The position numbers and the translations under genes were made by a program. Shown here in pieces: positions 16,468-24,975 of a stretch of 56,866 bases of DNA. The stretch lies in NCBI GenBank assembly GCA_000648925.1, contig JFHF01000050.1, forward strand, positions 1 through 56,866, read 5' to 3'. Source of the stretch: Caballeronia jiangsuensis. GTDB lineage: Bacteria > Pseudomonadota > Gammaproteobacteria > Burkholderiales > Burkholderiaceae. Every line of letters starts with the position of its first letter. Position 1 is the stretch's first letter. Below the pieces are notes generated by a model. The model did no database searches. It saw only the letters and a list, made by a program, of their open reading frames with translations, and was not told the DNA's origin.

Positions 16468-16821
16468 ATGAACGATCGCAGCATTGATCACGTCCATCAC
16501 TCGCTCAGCGCCGTACGAAAGAAGCTTTGGCTGAAGGGGCGCGACATGGGTAGGTTGTTCGCTCTTGAGGTGGCTGACCATGAGCAGATCAGCCGTATTG
16601 CCGCATTTAAAAGAGACGATTCCTTGTTTGCTGGACCGGGTGCTCGGCCCGCGCCGCTCGACAGGCTCGTTGCGGTTTGGGAAGGTTGTAAGCTGACGGA
16701 GTTGGCAGTCGATTCGAGGCAGAGGTTTCTCGAGACATGCTTGAACCGAGACAGGCCGCCGCCCTTGACGCTAATCGATGGCTTCGTCGCGGGAGTGAGC
16801 GACGTCGCAAAGACTATCTGA
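16468..16821 (+). CDS. Hypothetical protein, unknown function
   Basis: 117 aa from ATG 16468 (a TTG three codons earlier is possible). It is a soluble, charged protein: a basic N-terminal segment (LSAVRKKLWLKGRDMGRL), a middle acidic/amphipathic part, and LIDGFVAGVSDVAKTI at the end. No signal peptide or membrane segment. Not recognised. Its position alone between the graveyard and the sulfur island gives no role. Confidence 0.4.
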   Translation: MNDRSIDHVHHSLSAVRKKLWLKGRDMGRLFALEVADHEQISRIAAFKRDDSLFAGPGARPAPLDRLVAVWEGCKLTELAVDSRQRFLETCLNRDRPPPLTLIDGFVAGVSDVAKTI

Positions 16822-17056
16822 AGGCGTAGGGAACAACTTCCAAGAAGAGCCGTCGTCGTCGTAGCCGTAGACGAGCGACAACGCGGAAAACCTTGCGCAC
16901 GTCGTCCCGAGCGGCCCTTGACCAGCAAGCAAGACGCCGATGCCATCTGATTCGAGGACAATGAAGACATTTATGCCGGCTGTGCCGGCGCTGATCAACG
17001 ACGACATCTGCTTTCAGGACATTCATCGAATTGATCCTGGACTTCTCGAGCCGCGT

Positions 17057-17860
17057 TCAGTGGGGCTTCGGACCCAGGACGGTTTCGAGCCAGTCTGGGG
17101 GTAGACCTACCCGCTCATACACGTCACCCGACTCATCTCGCCACACGAACGCGGGTGTGGCTTGCATCGACATCCCCTGCATGAGAGCAGCGTTCGCGAT
17201 GAGTTTCTTGTTGATATCGGCCGGAATCGGGTTCAATGGCTTGAGGTTTGCGTCCTCGAGCGGGCGCGGGTGACCTGCTGCCATTTGCGCATCCACGGTC
17301 TTGGTCTGTCGGGCCTCGTAATCGTGCAATGCCGAAGCTGGGTCCTGTGCGGCCAGGAGCGCCGCGGCTTTCCCGGGGCTGCTCGGTGTGAGAATCCCCA
17401 CCAGCAGATGCCGCACTTGCACGCGACCTGCGTCTACCCAAGGACGTGCCTCCGCCCAGAACCTGGAACAAAACGGGCAGTTCGGGTCGGTGAAGACATA
17501 TACGATTTTGGGTGCATTGGCCCGGCCGTCCGATACCCAGCTCGCATGCCCCAGCTGGGCCCAAATCCCATTCAACGCGTCGGCACTGGTCGATACCTTG
17601 AGTAAATTCTGACTGCTTTGAGGGTCATACGCGACAGGCAAAGCTTGCGCACGATAGGTCGGCGTGGGCTGAGTGGCATTGCTCGGAATCCCATGCAAGC
17701 GTGCAGGTGCGCCCTGCTCGGCCGCGATCGCGGACGATGCCATCGAGCCCGTCGCCGCCATCAACACCACGCTTGCGCCAAGACACCATGCGGCACGACA
17801 CGCATCGTGCCGGACTGCATCTACCACTTCATCGATCCGGTCCATCACGATTTTCTCCAT
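17057..17860 (-). CDS. dsbG: DsbG/DsbC-like periplasmic thiol:disulfide interchange protein
   Basis: 267 aa from ATG 17860, which has AAAGGA 7 bases upstream; a longer frame to 18013 runs into the preceding gene and is rejected. N-terminal hydrophobic segment (ASVVLMAATGSMASSAIAA) as signal or anchor. Thioredoxin fold with FTDPNCPFCSRFW (CPFC, Cys128/Cys131), cis-Pro TPAF and a DsbG-like tail. It is the last gene of the leftward thiosulfate/cytochrome cluster, suggesting a role in keeping periplasmic sulfur-handling thiols reduced or in cytochrome c maturation. The role is inferred. Confidence 0.85.
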   Translation of the reverse strand: MEKIVMDRIDEVVDAVRHDACRAAWCLGASVVLMAATGSMASSAIAAEQGAPARLHGIPSNATQPTPTYRAQALPVAYDPQSSQNLLKVSTSADALNGIWAQLGHASWVSDGRANAPKIVYVFTDPNCPFCSRFWAEARPWVDAGRVQVRHLLVGILTPSSPGKAAALLAAQDPASALHDYEARQTKTVDAQMAAGHPRPLEDANLKPLNPIPADINKKLIANAALMQGMSMQATPAFVWRDESGDVYERVGLPPDWLETVLGPKPH

Positions 17861-17883
17861 AGTACGTCCTTTCACCACATGGC

Positions 17884-18198
17884 TCATGCACGGACATAGG
17901 CCCAGCCGTCCTGCTGCAGTCGTGCGATCATCAAGATGGCGGGGCCGTCCATAACATGCATGGGCGCGCGCGATTGCTTTCCGGTGTTGGCCAGCGTGTT
18001 CGGACAAAGCCACGTCCAGGGATCCGATTCATGGGGCTCGCTCTCGAGGGCGGCGCCTACGGCAGGGCCATTGAGCATGACGCGTACCTGCGCGTCGGGC
18101 TGCGCACGCAGCAGATTCACCGCGTTTTGACGTGCTCGCTTGAGCGCTTCGGCCGTGGGCGCATGAATCAGTACCTTGATGCCGTCGCTTTCAATCAT
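17884..18198 (-). CDS. DsrE-like small sulfur-relay protein
   Basis: 104 aa from ATG 18198, preceded by AAGGAG at 6 bases. KVLIHAPTAEALKRARQNAVNLL, then VRVMLNGPAVGAAL is the DsrE/DsrF-like pattern (βαβ with an NGxAV strand-turn). A Cys in WLCPNTLANTG sits near the position of the active Cys in some DsrE proteins. DsrE proteins carry sulfane sulfur between enzymes. It lies 23 bases upstream of dsbG in the same direction. Confidence 0.75.
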   Translation of the reverse strand: MIESDGIKVLIHAPTAEALKRARQNAVNLLRAQPDAQVRVMLNGPAVGAALESEPHESDPWTWLCPNTLANTGKQSRAPMHVMDGPAILMIARLQQDGWAYVRA

Positions 18199-18282
18199 CG
18201 ACTTCTCCTTCATTGCAAAACAAACCATGCTGTTCACGCGTGATCGCATTCGAGATGACGCGCGAATGTTCGTGGTCTGCCG

Positions 18283-19206
18283 TCAAGGGCTGCCCAGCAC
18301 ATGTCCATTCACGCTCTTGCCGTACATCGAATTGGGCGAATCGTGATATTTGGTGCGCGTCGCTTCGACAGAACCCGTAAAGCGAGGATCTTGCGGGCGC
18401 TCGTGGCTGTCCATAAACATCGCCACGTCCCACGCCTGTTGATCCGTGAGCGTGCCGCCCAGGCCAAGCGGCATGTTTGCTTTGATGAAACCCGCAGCGT
18501 TCTGTATTTCGTGCATGCCGGCACCCCAATTGAACGAGTTCGCCCCCCAGAGCGGCGGGAAGACCGTCTTGCCGGCACTGGTTTGCCCTTGCCCATCGGC
18601 GCCGTGGCATAACGCGCAGTGCTGCGCATAGACCTGACCGCCGCGCTGGAAATCGGGCGGCTGAGCGGGCGCGGCAAGTTTGGGGTATCCGCGGCCTTTG
18701 ACCTTCTCTCCCACGGGTGCGCCCTTGGCAAGCCAGTAGGCATACGTCTCGAGCGCCAGGAGCACCGGGTCTCCCAACGGCGGCGCTTTGCCGTTCATGC
18801 TGTAACGAAAGCACCCCTGCAATCGCTCAGCAAATGAATTGATGTGGCCATTCTTGCTCCGGTACGCGGGGTAGGAAATATAAGCGCCCCACATGGGACT
18901 GGAGTCTGCCTTGCGTCCGGCATCGAGGTGACAGCTCGCGCAGTTCAAAGCATTGCCGACATACTTCCCGGCGAACTCCTTGGTGTGCATAAAAATCTGC
19001 TCGCCCAGCTTCACCGATTTGCCGAAATCGTCTTTGGGCATCGCAGCTTCCAGCGGTGGGGAGAAAGCCCGCGCACCTCCGGGTTCGGCTTTGCTCGCAG
19101 CATCGGAAGGAGCGCTGGCGGGCTCGTCAGCCGCAATCGCGTATGCGGCCATTAGGATGAGCATCGCGGCAATTACTGCGTGTCGGACTTCGAGACGTTG
19201 TGTCAT
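18283..19206 (-). CDS. tsdA: TsdA-like dihaem thiosulfate dehydrogenase
   Basis: Periplasmic cytochrome c oxidising thiosulfate to tetrathionate. 307 aa with N-terminal signal (VIAAMLILMAAYAIA), CASCH at 89-93, CALCH at 197-201, and Cys132 in the motif GCFRYSMNG, positioned like the Cys axial ligand of TsdA. Also FAERLQG and GDPVLLALETY typical of the family. Its ATG overlaps the stop of the upstream dihaem cytochrome gene (ATGA), so the two are co-translated. Substrate is assigned by family resemblance. Confidence 0.85.
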   Translation of the reverse strand: MTQRLEVRHAVIAAMLILMAAYAIAADEPASAPSDAASKAEPGGARAFSPPLEAAMPKDDFGKSVKLGEQIFMHTKEFAGKYVGNALNCASCHLDAGRKADSSPMWGAYISYPAYRSKNGHINSFAERLQGCFRYSMNGKAPPLGDPVLLALETYAYWLAKGAPVGEKVKGRGYPKLAAPAQPPDFQRGGQVYAQHCALCHGADGQGQTSAGKTVFPPLWGANSFNWGAGMHEIQNAAGFIKANMPLGLGGTLTDQQAWDVAMFMDSHERPQDPRFTGSVEATRTKYHDSPNSMYGKSVNGHVLGSP

Positions 19207-19910
19207 TTCATGTCTCCCGTGCGCTTGGCGTCACCGCTGGCGGGTGCGGCGTAGTACGCTGCGACCGCGCTGATGTCGGCATCCGTTAGCTTGCTTGCGA
19301 TAACAGGCATGAGCGCTAGTGGACCGGGCGGGCGCGCGCCCTTTTTCCAGCCCTGTAGCTGGTTGGAGATATAGTTAGCAGGCTGCCCGGCCAGAGGCGG
19401 GAACGTGGGACTGACTCCAATACCGCCGGGTCCATGGCATTGAACACAGGCCGGCAAGCCTTGGTCCCACCGCCCACGCGTCGCGAGCCACGGGCCGGGC
19501 TCGGCGGGTGTAATCGAGGTGTCGTCCGATGTGCGAATTCCTGCGGGCGCGGCCATCTTACTGAAATAGGCGGCAACAGCCGTGCGCTCGGTCAACGGGA
19601 GCAACTTGGCGAACGGTTGCATGGTTGGACTTTGCCGTTCACCTGTCGAAAACGCGGCCATCTGTGCAGACAGGTAAGCGCTACTGAGGCCAGCCAGGCG
19701 CGGGAATCCTGCGGCAGCGTTGCCCTCGCCCTGTAGACCATGGCAGCTTACACATGCGGCCGCGCCGTTCGTGGTGCCTTTGGTCGCGATCGTCTCGCCT
19801 AGTTTGAGGTCCGCCGCGAATGCATCCTCTACACAAAGCGCTAGCGAGCATGCAACGCTTGCGAACCACGCTGCCTTGGCGAGGTTCCGCCTCTTTTTAT
19901 CCTTATCCAT
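19203..19910 (-). CDS. tsdB: TsdB-like dihaem cytochrome c (cytochrome c4 type)
   Basis: 235 aa with a Sec signal (WFASVACSLALCVEDAFA) and two haem-binding sites, CVSCH (near residue 53) and CVQCH (near 158), each in a repeated c4-like domain with FPRLAGL / FPPLAGQPANYIS. In TsdA-containing bacteria such a c4-type partner accepts the electrons of thiosulfate. It is the first gene of the leftward tsdB-tsdA-dsrE-dsbG set. The symbol is by gene order and domain type. Confidence 0.8.
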   Translation of the reverse strand: MDKDKKRRNLAKAAWFASVACSLALCVEDAFAADLKLGETIATKGTTNGAAACVSCHGLQGEGNAAAGFPRLAGLSSAYLSAQMAAFSTGERQSPTMQPFAKLLPLTERTAVAAYFSKMAAPAGIRTSDDTSITPAEPGPWLATRGRWDQGLPACVQCHGPGGIGVSPTFPPLAGQPANYISNQLQGWKKGARPPGPLALMPVIASKLTDADISAVAAYYAAPASGDAKRTGDMK

Positions 19911-20115
19911 GTAGTCTCCTCATTTGCCCGTACCGTGGCTGCCGTCCTGTTCTCTCAGGCGCACCGCAGCCGACGGTGGAAGCGTCCATGCCTACTGTTT
20001 GAGTGCGGTATTGCGTCTCTTTCATTCTTCCAAAGCCAGGAACTCCTGAGGTCGCTGCAGCGCAAACGCAACGAGATTTTTCCCGGATGCAGAATTCAAG
20101 TTGCCGCCCGCGTCG

Positions 20116-21783
20116 TCATTCGGATAGAGCAGGTTGCGCCATCCACTCGCGCCCCTTGAGCATGCCATGCCAATAGAGCGGCGGAAGAACCCACTCCTTC
20201 AGAAGCCATGCGAGACGCGAAGGTCGCGTGCCGTCGATCAGCCACGTAGGAAAACTTGGCGCGAGTTTGCCACCATAAAGGAACTCCGCGAGCACAACCT
20301 TGCCGCGCTCCACGGTCAGCGGACATGACCCATATCCGTCGTAACGAGCGAGCCCGCTAACCCTTTCAAGGCTCGCCAAGACATTGTGCGCGACCACCGG
20401 TGCCTGCTTGCGCGCGGCCGCCGCCGTCTTCGCATTCGGAGTGTTGATGGCGTCGCCGAGTGCATAAACCTGCTCAAACCGCTTGTGACGCAGCGTCTGG
20501 GGGTCTACTTCGATCCATCCTGCAGCGTCTGCAAGTGGACTTGTGCGGACAAAGTCCGGCGCTGTTTGCGGCGGCACCACATGGATCATGTCGAAGCTCG
20601 ATTCGACTCGATCCGTATTCCCATCCGCCAGTACGCGCTCGAATGTGGCGCGACCTCGCGGGCCATCGACGCTTTTCAACGTATGGCCGAAGCGCAGATC
20701 GATGCCGTATGCTTTGACGTGCTCCATCAATGCAGGCACGTAGTCGGGCACGCCGAAGAGGGCTGCTCCTGCATTGAAGAACAGCACCTCCGTGTTTTGC
20801 AAAGTTTCGTTGCGGCGCCATGTATCACACGAAAGATACATCGCCTTCTGCGGTGCGCCGGCACATTTGATGGGCATTGGGGGCTGAGTGAACAGCGCCT
20901 TGCCGCCACGCATCTGCCTGACCAACTCCGCTGTGTAGGGGGCGAGGTCGAACCGATAATTCGATGTCACACCGTTGCGCCCGAGCGTTTCAACGAGGCC
21001 GTCGACGCCATGCCAGTTGACTTTGATGCCCGGGCAGACGATCAGGCGCTCATAGCGCACCCTCCGCCCTCCTTCGAGCACCACCGCGTGAGTGTCCGGT
21101 TCGAACGCCACGACCGCGGATTTGATCCAGTGCACGCCACGAGGCACGCATGACGCCATCGGGCGGGCGGTATCGGCGGCGCCGAATATTCCGGCACCCA
21201 CCAACGTCCAGCCAGGCTGGTAGTAGTGGGTGCCCGCCGGATCAATGATAGCGACGTCCAGTTCGGGATCACGGACGCGCAGGCTCGACGCCACTGCGAT
21301 ACCGGCCGTGCCCGCGCCGACGATCACCACCCTATGTTCAGTTTCGACAAGGCCGACCAGCGTGCCTCGAGTAGAGGCGTCACACGGCGCCAATGCATTC
21401 TGATCGGCGCCTTCTTCTGCCGCGCGCTCCCGCAACTTGGCAAAAGCAACATTACCCGCCCTTGACATCGCCCAAAGCGTCGTGGACCGCGTTCCGGCGC
21501 CGCAATATGCGAGGATAGGCTTGGGTAATTCAGAGCAAAGCGCGCCAAATACGACGGCTTCTTCGACCAAGGGCTGCCCTGGTACCACCGGCTGATAAAT
21601 CGCCTGAACACCCAGCCGTTTCGCCGCCTGCGCGATTTCCTGAAACGTAGGTTGGACTGGCGCCTCCCCGTCTGGTCGGTGACACACAATCGAACGAAAA
21701 CCCAGCTCGTGCAATCTCTCTACATCATCGATCGTGATTTGCGGAGATACCGAGAGATCCTTGGTGAGGGGATATACAACCAT
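20116..21783 (-). CDS. Fusion of DUF442 phosphatase-like domain and sulfide:quinone oxidoreductase
   Basis: 555 aa. Residues 1-~115 form the DUF442/BLH-type phosphatase-like domain with AYCGAGTRS (Cys94, Arg99). Residues ~150-555 form an FAD sulfide:quinone oxidoreductase of the SQOR type: VIVGAGTAG (155-160), THYYQPGWTLVGAG, Cys307 in KCAGAP and Cys487 in GYGSCPL as the likely redox pair, and the C-terminal membrane-contacting WLLKEWVLPPLYWHGM. The enzyme oxidises sulfide to a persulfide and reduces quinone. It is 90 bases downstream of the persulfide-dioxygenase-like gene. A broken copy lies at 55090-56755. Confidence 0.92.
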   Translation of the reverse strand: MVVYPLTKDLSVSPQITIDDVERLHELGFRSIVCHRPDGEAPVQPTFQEIAQAAKRLGVQAIYQPVVPGQPLVEEAVVFGALCSELPKPILAYCGAGTRSTTLWAMSRAGNVAFAKLRERAAEEGADQNALAPCDASTRGTLVGLVETEHRVVIVGAGTAGIAVASSLRVRDPELDVAIIDPAGTHYYQPGWTLVGAGIFGAADTARPMASCVPRGVHWIKSAVVAFEPDTHAVVLEGGRRVRYERLIVCPGIKVNWHGVDGLVETLGRNGVTSNYRFDLAPYTAELVRQMRGGKALFTQPPMPIKCAGAPQKAMYLSCDTWRRNETLQNTEVLFFNAGAALFGVPDYVPALMEHVKAYGIDLRFGHTLKSVDGPRGRATFERVLADGNTDRVESSFDMIHVVPPQTAPDFVRTSPLADAAGWIEVDPQTLRHKRFEQVYALGDAINTPNAKTAAAARKQAPVVAHNVLASLERVSGLARYDGYGSCPLTVERGKVVLAEFLYGGKLAPSFPTWLIDGTRPSRLAWLLKEWVLPPLYWHGMLKGREWMAQPALSE

Positions 21784-21873
21784 TACGGACTTCCTGAAAA
21801 GCGATTCGAACAGCTAACATCGAACGACGCACCTGCCTCCGCCCGACTCGGCGCATGGCAGACTGGCCATGGC

Positions 21874-22734
21874 TCAGACCGCATTCAGCGGGATCTTCAG
21901 ATAACGCACCCCGTTTGCCTCCGGCGGTGGAAGATCGCCCGCCCGCACGTTGACCTGCACAGCCGGCAGTATCAGGGTGGGCATCGCGAGCGTGGCATCG
22001 CGTGCTTGGCGCATCGCCACGAATTGGCTCTCGCTCACGCCATCATGCACATGAATATTGCCATCGCGCTGCGCACGGACCGTCGTTTCCCACGCTGGTC
22101 TTCGGCCCTCGGGCGGATAGTCATGGCACATGAAGAGTCGCGTGTTCAATGGGAGATCCAGCAGCTTACGAATCGAGTAGAAAAGTTCGTGCGCGTCGCC
22201 GCCAGGAAAATCACAGCGGGCGGTTCCCACGTCGGGCATGAAGAGTGTATCGCCAACAAAGACCGCGTCGCCGATCTGATAGGCCATGTCAGCGGGAGTG
22301 TGCCCGGGCACGTGCATCGCCTTTGCAGCCAGGCCGCCGATGGCAAACGTCTCGCCGTCCGCCAGAAGATGATCGAACTGTGTTCCGTCCAGGCGGAATT
22401 CCGGTTCGAGGTTGAACAGTTTTTTGAAAACCCCTTGCACGTGGCGAATGTTCTCGCCAATCGCAATGCGGCCACCCAGTTCGCGCTTGAGATACTGCGC
22501 TGCGGAAAGATGGTCGGCGTGCGCATGAGTCTCCAGAATCCACTCGACGCGTAGACCATGCTCACGCACGAAAGCAATCACCTTATCCGCGCTGACCGTC
22601 GACGTGCGACCCGCCTTTGGGTCGTAATCCAGCACCGAGTCGATGATGGCGCACTCGGAATGTCCTTCTTCGTAGACTACGTAGGTCACGGTCCATGTCG
22701 CGGCGTCGAAGAATGGGTGAATGGTCGGTCGCAT
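21874..22734 (-). CDS. Persulfide dioxygenase-like MBL-fold protein (ETHE1/Blh type)
   Basis: 286 aa metallo-β-lactamase fold: THAHADH (69-75), VPGHTPAD, VGDTLFMPDVGTARCDFPGG and FMCHDYPPEG give the ligand set of ETHE1-like persulfide dioxygenases, which oxidise glutathione persulfide to sulfite. It is the first gene of the leftward sulfide operon and is divergent from the ArsR-type repressor. The C-terminus …KIPLNAV is repeated at the right edge of the window. Confidence 0.92.
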   Translation of the reverse strand: MRPTIHPFFDAATWTVTYVVYEEGHSECAIIDSVLDYDPKAGRTSTVSADKVIAFVREHGLRVEWILETHAHADHLSAAQYLKRELGGRIAIGENIRHVQGVFKKLFNLEPEFRLDGTQFDHLLADGETFAIGGLAAKAMHVPGHTPADMAYQIGDAVFVGDTLFMPDVGTARCDFPGGDAHELFYSIRKLLDLPLNTRLFMCHDYPPEGRRPAWETTVRAQRDGNIHVHDGVSESQFVAMRQARDATLAMPTLILPAVQVNVRAGDLPPPEANGVRYLKIPLNAV

Positions 22735-22819
22735 GGATATGCCTCCTTGAACGAATTCATTCTATTCACAAACATTCTGTTTTGCAATATACTATTCGTA
22801 GATAGATCATGGCTCCGCT
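22735..22819. promoter_or_regulatory. Divergent promoter/operator region of the sulfide genes
   Basis: The 85 bases between the MBL gene and the repressor are AT-rich and include AATA-TAC-TATT near 22787, an interrupted inverted repeat (AATA-N3-TATT) of the type bound by BigR/SqrR proteins, and TATACT as a possible -10. Both directions must be driven from here. The exact operator is inferred. Confidence 0.45.
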
Positions 22820-23140
22820 ATGAAATCATCCCAACCAACCCTCGATCTCGCCACGATGCAGGCGGGCGCCGCGAATGCGTGCGCCCTATTGAAGGTTCTT
22901 GCCAACCCTGACCGCTTGTTGTTGATGTGCCAGCTTTCACAGGGCGAACTGTCCGTCGGCGAACTGGAGGAGTTGCTCGGCATTCGGCAACCTACGCTCT
23001 CGCAACAGCTGGGTGTTCTCCGGGAAAACAACTTGGTGAATACGCGCCGCGAGGGCAAAAGCATCTTCTATTCGGTGGCCAGCCCGCAGGCGCTCGCGGT
23101 AATGGCTGTGCTTTATGAACAGTTCTGTCCGAAGCCGTAA
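22820..23140 (+). CDS. bigR: BigR/SqrR-like sulfide-responsive ArsR-family repressor
   Basis: 106 aa winged helix: LANPDRLLLMCQLSQGELSVGELEELLGIRQPTLSQQL (recognition helix), then TRREGKSIFYSVA (wing). It has Cys21, Cys37 and Cys103; Cys37 and Cys103 are at the positions of the redox pair of BigR/SqrR that forms a di- or tetrasulfide bridge on exposure to persulfide and releases DNA. Divergent from the MBL/SQR genes and upstream of the YeeE/YedE genes, so it probably represses both sides. Confidence 0.88.
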   Translation: MKSSQPTLDLATMQAGAANACALLKVLANPDRLLLMCQLSQGELSVGELEELLGIRQPTLSQQLGVLRENNLVNTRREGKSIFYSVASPQALAVMAVLYEQFCPKP

Positions 23141-23151
23141 AGGAGTTCATC

Positions 23152-23586
23152 ATGCTGATCGATCTCATCCATTTCACGCCCGGTCTTTCGCTGGCAGGTG
23201 GACTCGTGATCGGCTTCGCAACTGCGGTGCTGGTGCTGTGCAACGGCCGCATCGCCGGTATCAGCGGCATCGTTGGCGGCCTGTTGAACTGGCCGCGCAA
23301 TGACATCGGCTGGCGTATCGCCTTTCTCGCCGGTCTTCTGGGCGCACCCATGGTCGCTGGCTTGCTTGGCAAGCCAGCCCATGTGGACATCGAAGCGAGC
23401 TGGGGCGCAATTCTCTTAGCCGGATTTCTCGTGGGCATCGGCACCCGCTACGCCAGCGGCTGTACCAGCGGTCACGGCGTATGCGGTCTGTCCCGTGGCT
23501 CCGTGCGATCACTGGTCGCCACGACTGCATTCATGCTCGCGGGAATCGTGACCGTTTTCGTGCAACGTCACCTGATCGGAGGCTGA
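23152..23586 (+). CDS. YeeE/YedE-family sulfur transporter half, first subunit
   Basis: 144 aa membrane protein with about four helices, starting LIHFTPGLSLAGGLVIGFA and containing GIGTRYASGCTSGHGVCGLSRGS, the conserved Cys-Gly motif of YeeE/YedE (PmpA-like) proteins that move thiosulfate or sulfane sulfur. It is 11 bases after bigR and 1 base before its partner. Confidence 0.88.
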   Translation: MLIDLIHFTPGLSLAGGLVIGFATAVLVLCNGRIAGISGIVGGLLNWPRNDIGWRIAFLAGLLGAPMVAGLLGKPAHVDIEASWGAILLAGFLVGIGTRYASGCTSGHGVCGLSRGSVRSLVATTAFMLAGIVTVFVQRHLIGG

Positions 23587-23587
23587 C

Positions 23588-24031
23588 ATGGCCCCTCTCA
23601 TGACACGCCTCACGGCACTGCTCGCTGGCCTTCTGTTCGGGATCGGCCTGATGGTCTCCGGCATGGCGAACCCAGGCAAGGTGCTGGGTTTTCTCGACCT
23701 CGCCGGGCGATGGGATCCGTCGCTCGCCTTTGTGATGGCGGGCGCCATTGCGGTCGGTTCACTGGCATTTACCGTCGCGAAGCGCCGCGCGACTTCCTAC
23801 CTCGGCCTGCCCATGCAGCTTCCTACCAGCATCGACATTACGGCGAGATTGGTTATCGGAAGCGCCGTATTTGGCGTTGGCTGGGGCCTCGCCGGATTCT
23901 GTCCGGGCCCGGCGCTGGTTGCGCTCGGCGCCGGTTATCCGAAGGCCATCGGTTTTGTGGGGGCGATGATGGTAGGAATGGCCGTTTTCGAGCTTTTCGA
24001 TCGGGCAAAAGCGACGATGCAGCGGGCATAA
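23588..24031 (+). CDS. YeeE/YedE-family sulfur transporter half, second subunit
   Basis: 147 aa, four helices, with GLLFGIGLMVSGMANPGKVLGFLDL and WGLAGFCPGPALVALG, the second Cys motif of the split transporter (PmpB/DUF6691 type). Paired with the gene before it (1-base gap). Substrate is inferred to be a sulfur anion or sulfane sulfur from the neighbours. Confidence 0.87.
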   Translation: MAPLMTRLTALLAGLLFGIGLMVSGMANPGKVLGFLDLAGRWDPSLAFVMAGAIAVGSLAFTVAKRRATSYLGLPMQLPTSIDITARLVIGSAVFGVGWGLAGFCPGPALVALGAGYPKAIGFVGAMMVGMAVFELFDRAKATMQRA

Positions 24032-24089
24032 GCATGTTCCCCGCAATGCGACTCCGAACTTGGTTAAACATCCGTACAGAGGTCAAGCA

Positions 24090-24908
24090 GTGGGCTACGT
24101 TATAGCTAGCAGCGTCATACTGGGTGCGATTGTCGGCCTCATCCTCGCGCTCACCGGTGCAGGCGGGGCCATCCTCGCCGTGCCGTTGCTGCTGTTCGGA
24201 CTCCATCTGGGCGTTGCGCAAGCCGCGCCTATTGCCCTGCTGGCGGTGGGCCTGTCTGCCGCCTTCGGCGCAATCATAGGACTTCGTGCACGCATTGTGC
24301 GATACCGTGCCGCGGTGCTGATGGCCGCGGTGGGTACGGTGTGTTCACCAGTGGGCTTATGGCTTGCGCACCGCCTTCCGAACGGTCCCCTCTCTCTCAT
24401 CTTTTCAGCCGTATTGGCATATGTGGCGCTGCGCATGTTTAGACAGACCACCGAGAGTAAGTCACAGCCCGTTCAGCGAAATCGAACGTTGCAGCCCTGT
24501 CAATTGAACAGCGGAACGGGCCGGTTTGTGTGGACTGCCGCTTGTACACGCGCCCTCGCGTTTGCCGGCACTGGAGCGGGCTTTCTGTCCGGTCTACTAG
24601 GTGTCGGTGGCGGATTCGTCATTGTCCCAGCGCTCAAAAGATCGACCAATGCTTCTGTGCAGGTCATCATGGCGACATCCCTCGCCGTCATCACACTGGT
24701 ATCTGCATCGGGCGTTATCTCGTCAGCGATTGCTGGACGCATGAACTGGCAAATCGGCGTCCCTTTTGCCGCAGGCGCGATGATGGGTATGCTCGGAGGA
24801 AGGCTCATCGGTAACCGGCTGAGCGATCACCGGCTGCAACAGGCATTCGCACTGGTCGCCGGCCTTATCGCGATTGGCATGGTCGCCAAGGTCGCGATGG
24901 CCGCTTGA
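24090..24908 (+). CDS. TauE/SafE-family sulfite/organosulfonate exporter-like protein
   Basis: 272 aa from GTG 24090, which has GAGG upstream; a TTG at 24060 would add ten residues. About eight helices in two repeats, each with the family's Gly-rich loop: LALTGAGGAILAVPLLLFG and SGLLGVGGGFVIVPAL. TauE-type proteins export sulfite, the product of the neighbouring persulfide dioxygenase, which fits the context. Confidence 0.88.
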   Translation: MGYVIASSVILGAIVGLILALTGAGGAILAVPLLLFGLHLGVAQAAPIALLAVGLSAAFGAIIGLRARIVRYRAAVLMAAVGTVCSPVGLWLAHRLPNGPLSLIFSAVLAYVALRMFRQTTESKSQPVQRNRTLQPCQLNSGTGRFVWTAACTRALAFAGTGAGFLSGLLGVGGGFVIVPALKRSTNASVQVIMATSLAVITLVSASGVISSAIAGRMNWQIGVPFAAGAMMGMLGGRLIGNRLSDHRLQQAFALVAGLIAIGMVAKVAMAA

Positions 24909-24975
24909 CCAATCTGCAATCCCGATCCGCGTCATCCGAATCGGCCGAACTCCCTCTTTTCGCCGGCAAACTAAC

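Noticed and set aside
20386..21153. 255-aa plus-strand frame over the sulfide:quinone reductase
   Set aside because: Shadow of the fusion gene; composition typical of an antisense frame.
21652..22554. 300-aa plus-strand frame over the MBL gene
   Set aside because: Antisense of the MBL and fusion genes with no motif.
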